Assembly (NCBI GenBank): GCA_958295495.1
Contig: OY282352.1
Span: 5,278,049 to 5,342,048 of the forward strand
Source: an uncultured Latescibacterota bacterium
GTDB lineage: Bacteria > Latescibacterota > UBA2968 > UBA8231
Reading direction: 5' to 3'
DNA length: 64,000 bases
Part shown: positions 8,431-17,374 of the stretch, one piece after another
Layout of the letters: each line of letters opens with the position of its first letter
Numbering within the stretch: the stretch's first letter is position 1
Program-made: the position numbers and the translations under genes
Notes under the pieces: model-generated
Databases searched by the model: none
Told to the model about the DNA's origin: nothing
Seen by the model: only the letters and a program-made list of their open reading frames with translations

Positions 8431-9681
8431 ATGGAAGTACTCGGCGGCCCGCTTTTTGGCGTTGCCGGAGCAGGAGAATCGCACGGGCCGGCGATTGTCA
8501 CCACGGTCTTCGGCTGTCCCTCCGGCCTGTGGGTGGAGCGCGCCCAGATCCAGCACTATCTCGACCGCCGCCGCCCCGGCAGCAACAAGCTAGGCACCCC
8601 CCGGCGGGAAGACGACCAAGTCGCCCTGCTGTCCGGCCTCTACTCAGAAGATCACGACCAGCTCCTAGCCGGCCCGGCCCTGCATTTGCACCTAGGCGAG
8701 GGCGAGACGCCGGTGCCCACCTATGAGGCCGGCTTCACTACGGGCGAGCCAATCGCCGCGGCCGTGTTCTCGGCCGCCAAACGCTCGGGCGATTACGAGC
8801 AGTTTGCCGGGCCGCAGGGCCACGTCCGGCCCGGGCATACCGACTTAGTCAAGCACTACAAATCGCGGGGCTTTGTCGATGGGCGCGGCGGTGGGCGTTC
8901 GAGCTATCGCTCGACCATCTCCGATGTCATCGGCGGCACCATCGCCCGCCTCTATCTGGCCGAGCACTTAGGCACGGCCATTTTCTCTTCGATCTGCCAA
9001 GTCGGGCCGCTGGAGACGGGCATTTCCCTAGCGGCCCGGGTCGCCGAACTAGGCGCCGAGGCCAACGGGCAGTGCTTGTCTCCCGCAACGTGTGCTGCCC
9101 TCGAAGGCGAGCTAGAGCGCGGGCCACTCCGCGCAGTGGATGCGGATTTTGCCCGCCAAGCGGCCGAGTTGATTGCCAAGACCCGCAAGGAGCAGGACTC
9201 CATCGGCGCCGCGCTCGAAGTAGTAGCCGTCAACGTGCCTCCCCTAGTCGGCGAACCTCTGTATCAGAGCCTGAAGTTGCGCCTGATGGGCAGCCTCGGC
9301 GGCTTGCACGCCGTGCAAGCCTGCGAAATAGGCACGGGCCGCACTGCGTCTGCATGCCGCGGCAGCGAGCACAACGACCCCATCCGCACCAGTGGGTACC
9401 AGAGCAACAGCCACGGCGGCCTGCTCGGCGGCGTGACCACGGGTATGCCGCTAGTATGTCGCTTGAGTTTCAAGCCCACGGCCACCATCGCCCAGCCCCA
9501 AAATTCCGTGCGCAAGGACCTCGAAGAAATCGAGTTTCAGCTCGCCAAGGGCCGCCACGATCCCTGCGTGGGAGTGCGCGCTGGCGCGACCCTAGAGTCG
9601 CGGCTGGCCATCGAGCTGATGAACGCCGTGCTCGCGCACCAAGCGCACTGCATGGATGCGGGGAATTTCAAACTTTTCTAA
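8431..9681 (+). CDS. aroC: Chorismate synthase
   Basis: A 416-residue protein starting at ATG 8431 (AAAGGAG upstream). It catalyses the last shikimate-pathway step, EPSP to chorismate, with reduced FMN. Family signatures are clear: AGAGESHGPA at the N-terminus, HVRPGHTDLVKHYKSRGF, DGRGGGRSSYRST, and the late GYQSNSHGGLLGGVTTGMP segment. Length is slightly above the common 360-400 residues. It appears to be transcribed alone, divergently from pap; the next gene is convergent. Confidence 0.93.
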   Translation: MEVLGGPLFGVAGAGESHGPAIVTTVFGCPSGLWVERAQIQHYLDRRRPGSNKLGTPRREDDQVALLSGLYSEDHDQLLAGPALHLHLGEGETPVPTYEAGFTTGEPIAAAVFSAAKRSGDYEQFAGPQGHVRPGHTDLVKHYKSRGFVDGRGGGRSSYRSTISDVIGGTIARLYLAEHLGTAIFSSICQVGPLETGISLAARVAELGAEANGQCLSPATCAALEGELERGPLRAVDADFARQAAELIAKTRKEQDSIGAALEVVAVNVPPLVGEPLYQSLKLRLMGSLGGLHAVQACEIGTGRTASACRGSEHNDPIRTSGYQSNSHGGLLGGVTTGMPLVCRLSFKPTATIAQPQNSVRKDLEEIEFQLAKGRHDPCVGVRAGATLESRLAIELMNAVLAHQAHCMDAGNFKLF

Positions 9682-9698
9682 TTGTCAGGGTCTAACGC

Positions 9699-10745
9699 TC
9701 ACAGTGCGGGCATTTCCACGCCTAGTTCCGCCGCCACTTCGCCGATTTCATCCCAAGTGGGTTGGGGCAAATCAATGCCTTTGACCAGCAGCCGCGCCCT
9801 AGTCTGCTGTTCGAGCTCGCCGGGCGCATAGACTTTCTCAAACCCGGGCAAGGGACGAGCCGAGCACACCCACTTGGCCATCTCTTCGACTTCGCGCTCG
9901 TACGAGTCCAAGTCGATAAAGTCCTCGATATTGATCGCCAAGACCATGATCCCGTTACCGCCGTTGCCGCCTTCTTTGGTGCAGCCAGCCTGCGAGAGCG
10001 GCCCCACCAACATTTCCACCATCATCGCCAGGCCACTGCCCTTGTGGCCAAACTGCAGGCCGCCCAACGGCAAGACGCCTGTGCCCTCGGCGTCGTCTAA
10101 ATAGCGCTGGGCGTCGGTGACGGGCTGGCCTTCCCGATCTATAACCCAACCTTCGGGCATGGGCTCTCCGCGAATGCTCTTCTGCACGATTTTGCCGCCG
10201 GCCACGACGGTCATGGTCATATCGAGCATGAAAGGCGGACCATTTTGGCGCGGGGCGGAAAAGGCGATCGGCTCGGGACGCAGGCGGCGGTCGGCCGAGC
10301 CAAAGGGCGCGAGGAAGAGGCCACCGCCATTGAGCCAAACCATGCCGATCATGCCCTTTGCGGCAATCCGCGGCGGATAGTCGCCGAGGCGGCAGATATG
10401 AGTGACGTGGTTGAGGCCGACGAAGCCGAAGGTGGCGTTTTGGGCCTTTTCGACGGCAATGTCGAGGGCGCGATTGACCGCGACGATGCCGTTGGCCCCC
10501 TTGCCGTTGATGACCCTGAGCACGGGGGTGTCGCGCACTACCTCGGTCTCTTCCCAGCGGATGTAGTTGTTTTGCATACCGCGGGCGTAGTTGGGGACTA
10601 GCCAAGTGCCGTGGGAATCGTGGCCGTGCAGGTGGCTTTCGACGACGTGGTCGGCGACAATGCGGGCGTCGTCTGCGGGAATACCAGTAGCGGCAAAAAT
10701 GCGATAGCAGAGGTCGTTGAGGACGTCGTGTTGGACTGCGGGCAT
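9699..10745 (-). CDS. Malate/L-lactate dehydrogenase family oxidoreductase (Ldh2/YlbC type)
   Basis: A 348-residue member of the Ldh_2 family, NAD(P)-dependent enzymes unrelated to classical lactate dehydrogenase. Recognisable elements are DHVVESHLHGHDSHGTWLVP near the N-terminus (catalytic His/Arg-type region), an NGKGANG segment, a GLNHVTHICRLGDYP segment, and FGHKGSGLAMMVEML late in the protein. The substrate could be malate, lactate, ureidoglycolate or a sugar-derived hydroxy acid; sequence alone does not say. It lies 26 bases upstream of nothing obviously related, between aroC (convergent) and carA (same strand). Confidence 0.87.
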   Translation of the reverse strand: MPAVQHDVLNDLCYRIFAATGIPADDARIVADHVVESHLHGHDSHGTWLVPNYARGMQNNYIRWEETEVVRDTPVLRVINGKGANGIVAVNRALDIAVEKAQNATFGFVGLNHVTHICRLGDYPPRIAAKGMIGMVWLNGGGLFLAPFGSADRRLRPEPIAFSAPRQNGPPFMLDMTMTVVAGGKIVQKSIRGEPMPEGWVIDREGQPVTDAQRYLDDAEGTGVLPLGGLQFGHKGSGLAMMVEMLVGPLSQAGCTKEGGNGGNGIMVLAINIEDFIDLDSYEREVEEMAKWVCSARPLPGFEKVYAPGELEQQTRARLLVKGIDLPQPTWDEIGEVAAELGVEMPAL

Positions 10746-10771
10746 GAGGGGTCCTTTGGATGAGTGCTTTC

Positions 10772-11854
10772 CTAGGAGGCGTGCGCTTCCATCAGTTCGA
10801 CGAAGTAGCTGAACAGGTGGAAGCTATCGTGCGGGCCTGGCGAAGCCTCCGGGTGGCACTGGATAGAAAAAATGGGTAACTCTCGGTGGTGCAGGCCCTC
10901 GACGCAATTGTCGTTGAGGTTGAGGCGCGTGATTTCGAGGCAACTTGGCAACGAGTCGGCCGCAATGCCCCAGCCGTGGTTTTCAGAAGTGATCAGGATC
11001 CGGTCGCTGGCGCGTTCCTTGATCGGCTGATTGGCCCCACGGTGCCCAAACTTGAGGCGGTAAATTTCCGCGCCAAAAGCCAAGCCGAGAATCTCGTGCC
11101 CCAAGCAGATGCCGAAGATCGGCTTTTTGCCGATGAGGCCCTTACAAGTCGCGATCGCGTAGTCGAGGGGCCGGGGATCGCCCGGGCCGTTGGAGAGAAA
11201 GACGCCGTCCGGTGCCAAAGCCAAGACCTCGTCGGCTGTGGTTTTGGCCGGCACGACCGTCACCCTGCATCCTGCGGCGACCAAGCAGCGGACGATGTTG
11301 CGCTTGATTCCGTAGTCTAGGGCGACGACGTGGAAGCGCGGGGCTTCGGGGTTTGCAACATAGGGCACAGAGCAGCTAACGGCGGCGACCATGTCTACTC
11401 CGGTGAGCCCGGTCCAAGCGCGAGCCTTTTCAACTAAGCTGGCCGGGTCGAGATCTGTGGTGGAAATGGCGGCGTCCATCACGCCTTTGATGCGCACTCT
11501 ACGGGTCAGCTCGCGAGTGTCGAGGCCCTCGATACCGAGAACCCCGTGCTCTTCGAGATACTCGGGCAAGCTCTGGCGCGCACGCCAGCTACTCGGCAGG
11601 CGGCAGCACTCCTTCATCAGGAAGCCGCGGACTTGGGGCCTCACCGACTCGTCGTCTTCGGGCGCGACCCCGTAGTTGCCTATGAGCGGGTACGTCATAG
11701 TGACGATCTGGCCAGCATAGGAGGGGTCCGTGAGAATTTCCTGATAGCCGGTCATGCTGGTATTGAAGACCATTTCGCCGAGGCACTCACCCCCGCGGCC
11801 GAGGGCGCGGCCCTCAAAGACAGTGCCGTCCGCGAGCGCAACGAGTGCTTCCAT
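10772..11854 (-). CDS. carA: Carbamoyl-phosphate synthase small (glutaminase) subunit
   Basis: The start is set at ATG 11854 (MEALVALADG) because AAAGGAG lies 12 bases upstream and homologues begin here; an upstream in-frame ATG adds an unrelated hydrophobic leader. The product is 360 residues, the normal CarA length. The N-terminal CarA domain contains GEMVFNTSMTGYQEILTDPS. The class I glutamine amidotransferase domain has GICLGHEILGLAFG with the nucleophile cysteine and CHPEASPGPHD with the catalytic His/Glu. It supplies ammonia to CarB for arginine and pyrimidine synthesis. carB is not in this window. Confidence 0.94.
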   Translation of the reverse strand: MEALVALADGTVFEGRALGRGGECLGEMVFNTSMTGYQEILTDPSYAGQIVTMTYPLIGNYGVAPEDDESVRPQVRGFLMKECCRLPSSWRARQSLPEYLEEHGVLGIEGLDTRELTRRVRIKGVMDAAISTTDLDPASLVEKARAWTGLTGVDMVAAVSCSVPYVANPEAPRFHVVALDYGIKRNIVRCLVAAGCRVTVVPAKTTADEVLALAPDGVFLSNGPGDPRPLDYAIATCKGLIGKKPIFGICLGHEILGLAFGAEIYRLKFGHRGANQPIKERASDRILITSENHGWGIAADSLPSCLEITRLNLNDNCVEGLHHRELPIFSIQCHPEASPGPHDSFHLFSYFVELMEAHAS

Positions 11855-11934
11855 CGTCCGTAAATACTCCTTTTTGAGAGGGTTTAACAGCAGGTAAAAA
11901 CTTAGAAAAAAAAAGACGCGATGAACAGGCGACC

Positions 11935-12984
11935 TCATTCTGGTGCTGAGTCGGTCAGGTCTTGCCGCTCCTGTCGCGCGCGCTCCTGCATATCGACGGC
12001 CGGGTCGAATTCGCCGACGATTTCTTGGCCGACGATTTCTTCAATCACGTCCTCCAAGGTGACAATGCCGGCAAAGCCACCGTATTCATCGACGACGGCG
12101 AAGAGGTGCTCGCGCCGCTGGATGAACTCTTCGAGCAGGCGGCTGGCCCGCGCCGACTCGGGCACCGAATGGATGGAGCGGCCCACCTCAAAGAGCTTGG
12201 CTTGGTCGCGGCCATCGGCCAAGGCGCTGAACGCATCGCGCCCGAGCACCAAGCCGACGATGTTTTCCCGTTCTCCCTGATAGAGGGGCACCCGGCTGTG
12301 GGACCAGCTACCGGACTGCTGGCAGGCCTCGGCCAAGCTCAAGTCGCGGTCGAGGCAGTGGACTACCGTGCGCGGGGTCATAATATCGCGCGCGCGCAAC
12401 TCGTCGAGCTTGAGGATGTTTTGGATGACGCGCTCTTGGTCGGGCGATATGGTGCCAGAGCGGCGGCTCATCCGCGCGATAATCTCAATCTCTTCCGGTG
12501 CCACTGCCGGCACGTCCGGTGCCCTAGCTGTGATGAGCTGAACGATAAATTTGTTGAGCCAAATAAAAGGCGCGAACAGCCACACCAGCCATTGGATCGG
12601 ACGGGCAATCAACCGGGCCAAGGACCGGGCGTACACCACGCCCATCGTCTTGGGGATGATTTCCGCAAAGATGAGTACCGCCAGCGAGATGGCGATGGTG
12701 AAGTACGTCTCCGGCGTCTGCGGAAACACCCCGACAAAAGCGGCACCCGCGATGGTGGCACCGCCGGTATTAGCCAAGGTGTTCAGCGTGAGGATGGCCG
12801 AGATGGGGCGCTGGATATCCGCGTGCAAGCTCTTGAGGATCTTGCCCGAGGTGCGCCCTTGGCTAGCCAGCATTTCGATCTGACTGGCGGACAGCGAGTA
12901 GAGCGAGGCTTCCAAGAGAGAACAAACACAGGATACAACGAGGACGATGCTGACGGCTAGAATCAGCTCGAATTCAGGGATCAT
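11935..12984 (-). CDS. CNNM/CorC-type membrane protein (DUF21 plus CBS pair)
   Basis: A 349-residue hemolysin-family protein. An N-terminal DUF21 domain (residues 1-~190) has about four membrane helices and the typical EIIPKTMGVVYA motif. Two CBS domains follow; the second contains LFAVVDEYGGFAGIVTLEDV, a family hallmark. Such proteins are linked to magnesium/cobalt efflux or ion homeostasis. The C-terminal CorC/HlyC domain found in longer relatives is missing; the protein ends soon after the CBS pair. Confidence 0.88.
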   Translation of the reverse strand: MIPEFELILAVSIVLVVSCVCSLLEASLYSLSASQIEMLASQGRTSGKILKSLHADIQRPISAILTLNTLANTGGATIAGAAFVGVFPQTPETYFTIAISLAVLIFAEIIPKTMGVVYARSLARLIARPIQWLVWLFAPFIWLNKFIVQLITARAPDVPAVAPEEIEIIARMSRRSGTISPDQERVIQNILKLDELRARDIMTPRTVVHCLDRDLSLAEACQQSGSWSHSRVPLYQGERENIVGLVLGRDAFSALADGRDQAKLFEVGRSIHSVPESARASRLLEEFIQRREHLFAVVDEYGGFAGIVTLEDVIEEIVGQEIVGEFDPAVDMQERARQERQDLTDSAPE

Positions 12985-13007
12985 AGAAGCGAGGGTAATC
13001 TAACAAA

Positions 13008-13037
13008 GAGAGGGACTCCCCGCCGGGAATCCCTCTC
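13008..13037 (-). terminator. Hairpin terminator after the SWIB gene
   Basis: GAGAGGGA pairs with TCCCTCTC, with an inner CCC/GGG pairing. On the minus strand it is followed by TTTGTTAG. It lies 38 bases past the stop of the SWIB gene and before the start of the CNNM-like gene. Confidence 0.6.
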
Positions 13038-13074
13038 CAATGGCACTGGGCTATAACGTCTTGCTCAGGAGTAG

Positions 13075-13473
13075 CTATTCCACGTGCTCACTAACCCGTT
13101 TAGTCAGGTCAAACATGCTCACTTGCTTTTCACCGCCGAAGATGACTTGGAGCTTGTCGTCGGCATTGATCATGCGCTTGTTTTGCTGGTCTTGCAGACC
13201 ATTCTTCTTGATGTACGCCCAGATTTTCTTAGTGATCTGAGTGCGCGGCAATGGCTTATTACCGACTATAGCCCCCAAGGCGGCATCGGGCTGCAAGGGC
13301 CTCATAAAGGCGGGATTGGGCTTGCGCTTCGCCTTTTTCTTGGCGGTGGGTTTCTTAGGAGCAGCCTTCTTGGCAACAACCTTCTTGGCGGCGGGTTTCT
13401 TAGGAGCAGCCTTCTTGGCAACAACCTTCTTGGCGGCGGGTTTCTTCTTGGCAACAGGTTTTTTCTTAGCCAT
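13075..13473 (-). CDS. SWIB/MDM2-domain protein with histone-H1-like lysine tail
   Basis: A 132-residue protein. Residues 1-50 are almost only Lys, Ala, Pro and Val in a repeated AAPKKPAAKKVVAKK pattern, resembling the C-terminal tail of histone H1. Residues about 55-132 are a SWIB domain (PLPRTQITKKIWAYIKKN, then a KQVSMFDLTKRVSEHV end). SWIB domains occur in eukaryotic chromatin remodelling factors and in a few bacterial groups such as Chlamydiae, often near topoisomerase. The protein probably binds DNA and may act in nucleoid organisation. It is monocistronic with its own terminator; the lysine tail is encoded by a repeated DNA segment. Confidence 0.9.
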   Translation of the reverse strand: MAKKKPVAKKKPAAKKVVAKKAAPKKPAAKKVVAKKAAPKKPTAKKKAKRKPNPAFMRPLQPDAALGAIVGNKPLPRTQITKKIWAYIKKNGLQDQQNKRMINADDKLQVIFGGEKQVSMFDLTKRVSEHVE

Positions 13474-13753
13474 GCGAAATTCTCCTTTGGCTGATAGGGG
13501 TAAAACCCGCGAGAGGGGTTTGAGAATTCGGCTTCTCGGCCTCTTCCGCCTGCATGAAGTTTATGGCCGATTCTATCCGCGTTGTGAAGCTACAACGTTT
13601 TCCAATATAGTACGAGGGCAGTATAAGTCAAGCGAAAATGTAGTTTTTTCATAGGAGAAAATGCTCTCACTAGGGACGTTTGACATAGTTTGCTAAAACG
13701 GCCATTTTAATTTTGCACCTTGGATTTGTCGCATTTCGTGGGTCTAAAAATTG

Positions 13754-14560
13754 ATGATCGAAAAGAGCAAATTGGGATTTGTGGGTACTGGCAATATGGG
13801 GCGGGCGCTGATTGAAGGTTTGGTTGGCCAGCTTCCTTCGGGTCAGATAACCGCGACCGACATCCGGCCAGAAGCACTCGAAGGCTTGTCGGCGTTGGGC
13901 ATTCGCACCAGCACCGACGCTGCAGATGCGGTCCGCGGTCAGGACTTGGTAGTGTTGGTGCTCAAGCCGCAAGTGGCCGCTCCAGTATTGGAGACGCTGG
14001 CCGCGCATTTTAGCACCCGGCAGGTCGTCGTCTCGCTCATGGCCGGCGCATCGACCGCCCGGCTCGAGGAGCTGCTGCCCGCACAAATGCCCGTGGTGCG
14101 CGTCATGCCGCAGACGCTGGTGAGGGTCAGGAGTGCAGCTTGCGCCCTCTGCGCTGGTCGCGCTGCCAGCGCAGAGCAGGTGGCACAAGTTCGTTCCCTC
14201 TTCGACTTAGTCGGCACGACGGTCGAGGTCGCCGAAAGTCTCATGGACGCCGTTACCGGGCTTTCCGGCAGCGGCCCGGCTTGGGCTTACACCGTCGTCG
14301 AGGCCCTCGCCGATGGCGGCGTGCGCGCCGGCCTGCCGCGCGAAACCGCATTAACACTCGCCGCGCAAACCCTGCTCGGTGCCGCGCGCCTCGTGCTCGA
14401 AAGCGGCGAGCATCCGGCCGTGCTCAGGGACCAAGTTACTTCGCCGGGCGGCACTACGGCCGCCGGGCTACACAAGCTAGAAGAAAAGGGCCTGCGCGAT
14501 GCCCTGATCAGCGCCGTGCTGGCCGCAGCCGCACGCTCCGCCGAGCTGGGGCAGTCGTGA
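13754..14560 (+). CDS. proC: Pyrroline-5-carboxylate reductase
   Basis: About 268 residues, normal for ProC, which reduces pyrroline-5-carboxylate to proline. The Rossmann motif GFVGTGNMGRALIEGL is at the N-terminus; the C-terminal domain has the family signature (DAVTGLSGSGPAWAYTVVEA and VTSPGGTTAAGLHKLE). I chose ATG 13754; a TTG three bases earlier is also possible, and no clear ribosome site is seen. The usual RVMPNTP motif reads RVMPQTLVRV, a mild deviation. It heads a tightly packed operon with hisH, hisF and proB. Confidence 0.92.
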   Translation: MIEKSKLGFVGTGNMGRALIEGLVGQLPSGQITATDIRPEALEGLSALGIRTSTDAADAVRGQDLVVLVLKPQVAAPVLETLAAHFSTRQVVVSLMAGASTARLEELLPAQMPVVRVMPQTLVRVRSAACALCAGRAASAEQVAQVRSLFDLVGTTVEVAESLMDAVTGLSGSGPAWAYTVVEALADGGVRAGLPRETALTLAAQTLLGAARLVLESGEHPAVLRDQVTSPGGTTAAGLHKLEEKGLRDALISAVLAAAARSAELGQS

Positions 14561-15159
14561 TCGCGGTCATCGACTACGGCATGGGCAATTTGCGCAGCGT
14601 GCAGAAAGCCTTCGAATTCCTTGGCTATGAAGCCGAGATCGTCGAAGCCCCCGAGTGCCTAAGCGCGGCCACACATCTCGTATTGCCCGGGGACGCGGCC
14701 TTTGGCGACGCCATGCACAACTTGCAGGCCGCCGGTTGGGATGCGGCCATCGCCGAGGGCCTCGCGGCCGACAAACCCTTCTTGGGCATCTGCGTGGGAC
14801 TACAGCTCATGCTCGAGGAAAGTGAGGAAATGGGAAGGCATCGCGGCCTCGGAATTTTGCCGGGCATCTGCGTGCGCTTCCCTCCCAACGAGCGGGTGCC
14901 GCACATCGGCTGGAACCAAATAGCCATCAAGCGAGAGGTTTCGCTCTTAGAGGGCGTACCCGAAGGAAGTTTTTTCTACTTTGTGCATTCTTACTACGTG
15001 GTAAACGAAAACAAAGGCGATTGCGTCGCCACGACCGACTACGGAATTGACTACACCTCAGTCGCCGGGAGTGGCCGCGTCTTTGGAGTGCAATTTCATC
15101 CAGAAAAGAGCCAAGTCAACGGCTTGCGCCTCCTCGACAACTTCGCGCGCCTGCGCTGA
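14557..15159 (+). CDS. hisH: Imidazole glycerol phosphate synthase, glutaminase subunit
   Basis: Starts at GTG 14557, overlapping the proC stop in a GTGA junction; 200 residues as expected. It is a class I glutamine amidotransferase: IDYGMGNLRSVQKAFE at the start, FLGICVGLQLML with the nucleophile cysteine, and FGVQFHPEKSQVNG with the catalytic His/Glu. With HisF it forms the enzyme that makes IGP and AICAR in histidine synthesis. Translational coupling to proC is suggested by the overlap. Confidence 0.95.
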   Translation: MIAVIDYGMGNLRSVQKAFEFLGYEAEIVEAPECLSAATHLVLPGDAAFGDAMHNLQAAGWDAAIAEGLAADKPFLGICVGLQLMLEESEEMGRHRGLGILPGICVRFPPNERVPHIGWNQIAIKREVSLLEGVPEGSFFYFVHSYYVVNENKGDCVATTDYGIDYTSVAGSGRVFGVQFHPEKSQVNGLRLLDNFARLR

Positions 15160-15165
15160 AAAACT

Positions 15166-15939
15166 ATGCTCGCCAAGCGAATCATCCCCTGTCTAGATGT
15201 CAAAAATGGCCGCAATGTGCGCGGGGTGCGCTTTTCGGCCGACCGCGACGCCGGCGACCCGGTCGAGCTAGCTGCGCGCTACGACGCCGAAGGCGCAGAT
15301 GAGCTCGTCTTCTACGACATCACTGCTTCAGCCGATGGCCGCGCCATCGTCATGGACCTCGTGCGCCAAGTCTCCGAGCGAGTCTTCATTCCCCTGATGG
15401 TCGGCGGTGGTATTCGCACCTTCGCGGACGTGCGCCACATTCTCAAGACTGGTGCCGACAAGGTCTCGATCAACTCGGCCCATCTGTATTCGCCGGAAAT
15501 CATCAACCAAAGCGCCGAGAGCTTTGGCTCGCAGTGCATAGTCGCGGCTATCGACGCGCTTAGGCGGCCGACCGCGCCCGGCGAGCCGCCGTCGTGGGAG
15601 CTGTACATCAACGGCGGACGCAAGGCGACCGGCATCGACGCCCTAGAGTGGGTGGAGGCCCTCGTCGATCGCGGGGCGGGCGAGTTGGTGCTCAACAGCA
15701 TCGACGCCGACGGGACGCGCGCTGGGTACGATCTCGCGCTAAACCAAGCAGTGGCGCGCCGCGTGGATGTGCCCATCGTCGCCTCGGGCGGCGCCGGCAA
15801 CCTCGACCACATCCACGAGGTACTGACCGCGGGCGAGGCCAGCGCCGCGCTGGCGGCTTCCATCTTCCACTTCCAGCATTACTCGATTCCCGAAGTCAAG
15901 AGCTTTCTGCGCGAGCGCGGGGTAATGGTGCGCCAGTGA
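15166..15939 (+). CDS. hisF: Imidazole glycerol phosphate synthase, cyclase subunit
   Basis: 257 residues, full length for HisF. The (beta/alpha)8 cyclase signatures are present: LAKRIIPCLDVKNGRNVRGV with the first catalytic aspartate, PLMVGGGIRTFADV, VAAIDA, LNSIDADGTRAGYDL with the second catalytic aspartate, and PIVASGGAGNLDHI. It partners the HisH encoded six bases upstream. The other his genes are not in the window. Confidence 0.96.
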   Translation: MLAKRIIPCLDVKNGRNVRGVRFSADRDAGDPVELAARYDAEGADELVFYDITASADGRAIVMDLVRQVSERVFIPLMVGGGIRTFADVRHILKTGADKVSINSAHLYSPEIINQSAESFGSQCIVAAIDALRRPTAPGEPPSWELYINGGRKATGIDALEWVEALVDRGAGELVLNSIDADGTRAGYDLALNQAVARRVDVPIVASGGAGNLDHIHEVLTAGEASAALAASIFHFQHYSIPEVKSFLRERGVMVRQ

Positions 15940-17081
15940 CCGAGGCAAGCAAAGTGCAGCGGCAGGCACTGATGAGCCAAGTGCAGCGGCTGGTGGTCAA
16001 AATTGGCAGCAGCACCCTGACCACGCAAAGCCACGCGCTCGACGATGAGCTCGTCACACAGCTCGTCGAAGACGTAGTCGAACTGCGCTCACAGGGCTTG
16101 GAGGTGGCGATCGTCACCTCGGGGGCGGTGGCCGCGGGCATGGGGCAGATGGAGTTGGACAAACGCCCGGACAACATCGCCCAACTACAAGCTCTCGCGG
16201 CCATCGGCCAAGTCCTGTTGATGGATATCTACAAGGCCAAGTTCCGCTGCCGAGGTGTGCCCATCGGCCAAGTGCTCTTAACCGCCGAGGACATCCTCGG
16301 CGACCGCCATCGCTACGTAAACCTCGAAAACACCTTCCGCAACCTCTTCGCCTATGGGGCCGTGCCCCTAATCAACGAAAACGACAGCGTCGCCGTTGCC
16401 GAGCTCCGGCGCCAGCTCGGGGAAAACGACATGCTCGCCGCTTATGTGACCAACCTGATCCGGGCGGATATGCTGGTCATTTTCTCGGATGTCGAGGGGC
16501 TTTACCACGCCTTTGGCCCGCGCGGCCCCGAAGGCAAACTAGTCAGCCAAGTGAGCCAAGACAGCCTCGACTTAGAGGGGATGATTGGTCGCTCGCTCGA
16601 TGGGCGCGGCAGTGGCGGCATGGCGACTAAGCTACAGGCCGCTCGGCTCTTGATGGCCTGCGGCGAAATGGCGGTCATCGCGCACGGGCGCAAACATCGG
16701 TTGCGCCACATCCTCGCCGGCCGCGAGCAGGGGACGCTCTTTCTGCCGACCGGCCGCAAGCTCAACAGCCGGCGTCGTTGGATCGGCTTTGCCAGTCAAT
16801 GCCGCGGCAGCGCGGTGATCGACCGCGGTGCCCAACGCGCCATCGCCGAGCAGGACAAGAGTCTGCTCCCGGTGGGAGTCGTCTCCTGCGAGGGCGAGTT
16901 TGCCGCTGGCGATGTGGTGCAGGTGATCGGCGAGTGCGGTGAGAAGCTGGGGCGGGGCTTGTGCCGCTACTCGTTTTCTGAACTGCGCCGGATAGTACGC
17001 ATGACCTCGCCCGAAGTCGCAAGCGTGCTGGGCCGTCCCGCCCGCGAAGTCATCCACCGCGACGACCTCGTCTTATTCTAA
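15936..17081 (+). CDS. proB: Glutamate 5-kinase
   Basis: Starts at GTG 15936, overlapping the hisF stop (GTGA), giving 381 residues. The amino-acid-kinase domain contains RLVVKIGSSTLTT, LINENDSVAV, GENDMLAAYVTNLI and GSGGMATKLQAARL. A C-terminal PUA domain follows from about residue 285, as in E. coli ProB. It phosphorylates glutamate, the first committed step to proline, matching proC at the head of the operon. An internal ATG 36 bases downstream is a possible alternative start. Confidence 0.93.
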   Translation: MTEASKVQRQALMSQVQRLVVKIGSSTLTTQSHALDDELVTQLVEDVVELRSQGLEVAIVTSGAVAAGMGQMELDKRPDNIAQLQALAAIGQVLLMDIYKAKFRCRGVPIGQVLLTAEDILGDRHRYVNLENTFRNLFAYGAVPLINENDSVAVAELRRQLGENDMLAAYVTNLIRADMLVIFSDVEGLYHAFGPRGPEGKLVSQVSQDSLDLEGMIGRSLDGRGSGGMATKLQAARLLMACGEMAVIAHGRKHRLRHILAGREQGTLFLPTGRKLNSRRRWIGFASQCRGSAVIDRGAQRAIAEQDKSLLPVGVVSCEGEFAAGDVVQVIGECGEKLGRGLCRYSFSELRRIVRMTSPEVASVLGRPAREVIHRDDLVLF

Positions 17082-17088
17082 AACCGAC

Positions 17089-17370
17089 GTGACTAAAACG
17101 GCCAAAATTCTGCTGATCGCCTTCTTCGCGCTGGTGGCTTACGTGGCCTTTGGCAACGGGCTGTTCTACAAGGTGATGAAGGAAGAGAAGACCCTAACGG
17201 AGCTCGAAGCGCAGGTGAGCCAACTACAGGCCGAAACCGACAGCTTGCGCCAAGTGCTAAAACTGCTCGAAGGCAACCTCGATTTCATCGAAAGGGTCGC
17301 GCGCGAAGATCTCGGCTTGGTCAAACCGGGCGAAGTGGTCATCCCCCTGCCGGCGGAAGAAGGCGAGTGA
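17089..17370 (+). CDS. FtsB/DivIC-like septum formation initiator
   Basis: A 93-residue protein from GTG 17089. A short cytoplasmic start is followed by one membrane helix (residues about 7-25), then a heptad coiled coil (TELEAQVSQLQAETDSLRQ) and the conserved FIERVAREDLGLVKPGE region of the FtsB/DivIC family. Such proteins bridge FtsQ and FtsL at the division site. No ftsL or ftsQ is nearby, so the family assignment rests on topology and the C-terminal motif. Confidence 0.85.
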   Translation: MTKTAKILLIAFFALVAYVAFGNGLFYKVMKEEKTLTELEAQVSQLQAETDSLRQVLKLLEGNLDFIERVAREDLGLVKPGEVVIPLPAEEGE

Positions 17371-17374
17371 CGCC

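Noticed and set aside
13241-13654. Plus-strand reading frame rich in Ala, Leu and Phe that looks like a membrane protein
   Set aside because: It is the antisense of the lysine/alanine repeats of the SWIB gene; the repeats alone create the hydrophobic pattern.
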